Position numbers and translations under genes: made by a program
In this document: piece by piece, positions 5,865-5,913 of the stretch
Position numbering within the stretch: the first letter of the stretch is position 1
How the letters are laid out: every line of letters starts with the position of its first letter
Assembly: GCA_027021285.1 (NCBI GenBank)
Contig: JALUUP010000497.1
Span: 1 to 5,913 of the forward strand
DNA length: 5,913 nt
Direction of reading: 5' to 3'
DNA from: Bacteroidota bacterium
Lineage (GTDB): Bacteria; Bacteroidota; Ignavibacteria; SZUA-365; JAADGX01
Notes under the pieces: generated by a model
Seen by the model: only the letters and a program-made list of their open reading frames with translations
Databases searched by the model: none
What the model was told of the DNA's origin: nothing

Positions 5865-5913
5865 ATGGAAAAACACGTTACCGCAGTCGCCTCGCTCCAG
5901 ATCGGTCTCAGTA
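5865..5913 (+). CDS. N-terminal fragment of an unidentified, possibly small membrane protein
   Basis: Only the first 16 codons are in the window, starting MEKHVTAVASLQIGLS, and the frame is open at the right edge. The strong ribosome binding site at 5851-5855 and a return to GC-rich codon use support a real gene. A short polar start followed by hydrophobic residues resembles small multi-helix membrane proteins found near PspC/LiaF-type genes in related bacteria, but this comes from general familiarity and too little sequence is present to assign a family. Confidence 0.6.
   Translation, partial: MEKHVTAVASLQIGLS

Overview
The window reads as chromosomal sequence of a fairly GC-rich bacterium, most likely from the Bacteroidota/Chlorobiota/Ignavibacteria group. 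That is an inference. It rests on a DUF3109-type cysteine-cluster protein, a bacterial PolB2-like family B polymerase, PspC/LiaF-like membrane proteins, a TAnnTTTG-like promoter word, and weak or absent Shine-Dalgarno sequences before several genes. No rRNA, tRNA, CRISPR array, phage gene or intact insertion sequence was recognised.

Layout: (1) positions 1-222, minus strand: the N-terminal 74 codons of a DUF3109-family protein that runs off the left edge. (2) 223-581: a divergent intergenic region with a GC-rich hairpin just before dprA. (3) 582-1694, plus: dprA, the loader of single-stranded DNA onto RecA in natural transformation. (4) 1695-1767: a short spacer dominated by a polypyrimidine tract. 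(5) 1768-4131, plus: a family B DNA polymerase whose polymerase motifs A, B and C are intact but whose three exonuclease motifs are all degraded. (6) 4132-4227: a spacer with a possible Bacteroidota-type promoter word and a small hairpin. (7) 4228-4884 and 4893-5444, plus: a probable two-gene membrane operon, a protein with two PspC domains followed by a six-helix membrane protein. (8) 5445-5864: a 420-base, visibly more AT-rich stretch without a convincing gene, carrying several inverted repeats. (9) 5865-5913, plus: the first 16 codons of another gene behind a good ribosome binding site.

The genes form two themes. dprA and the polymerase lie on the same strand with a 73-base gap and both act on DNA, suggesting uptake, recombination or damage tolerance. 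The pspC-type pair, perhaps with the gene at the right edge, looks like an envelope-stress module. The most interesting observation is the polymerase that appears active but proofreading-deficient, next to dprA. The next is the structured AT-rich region at 5445-5864. Nothing here amounts to a clearly new system.
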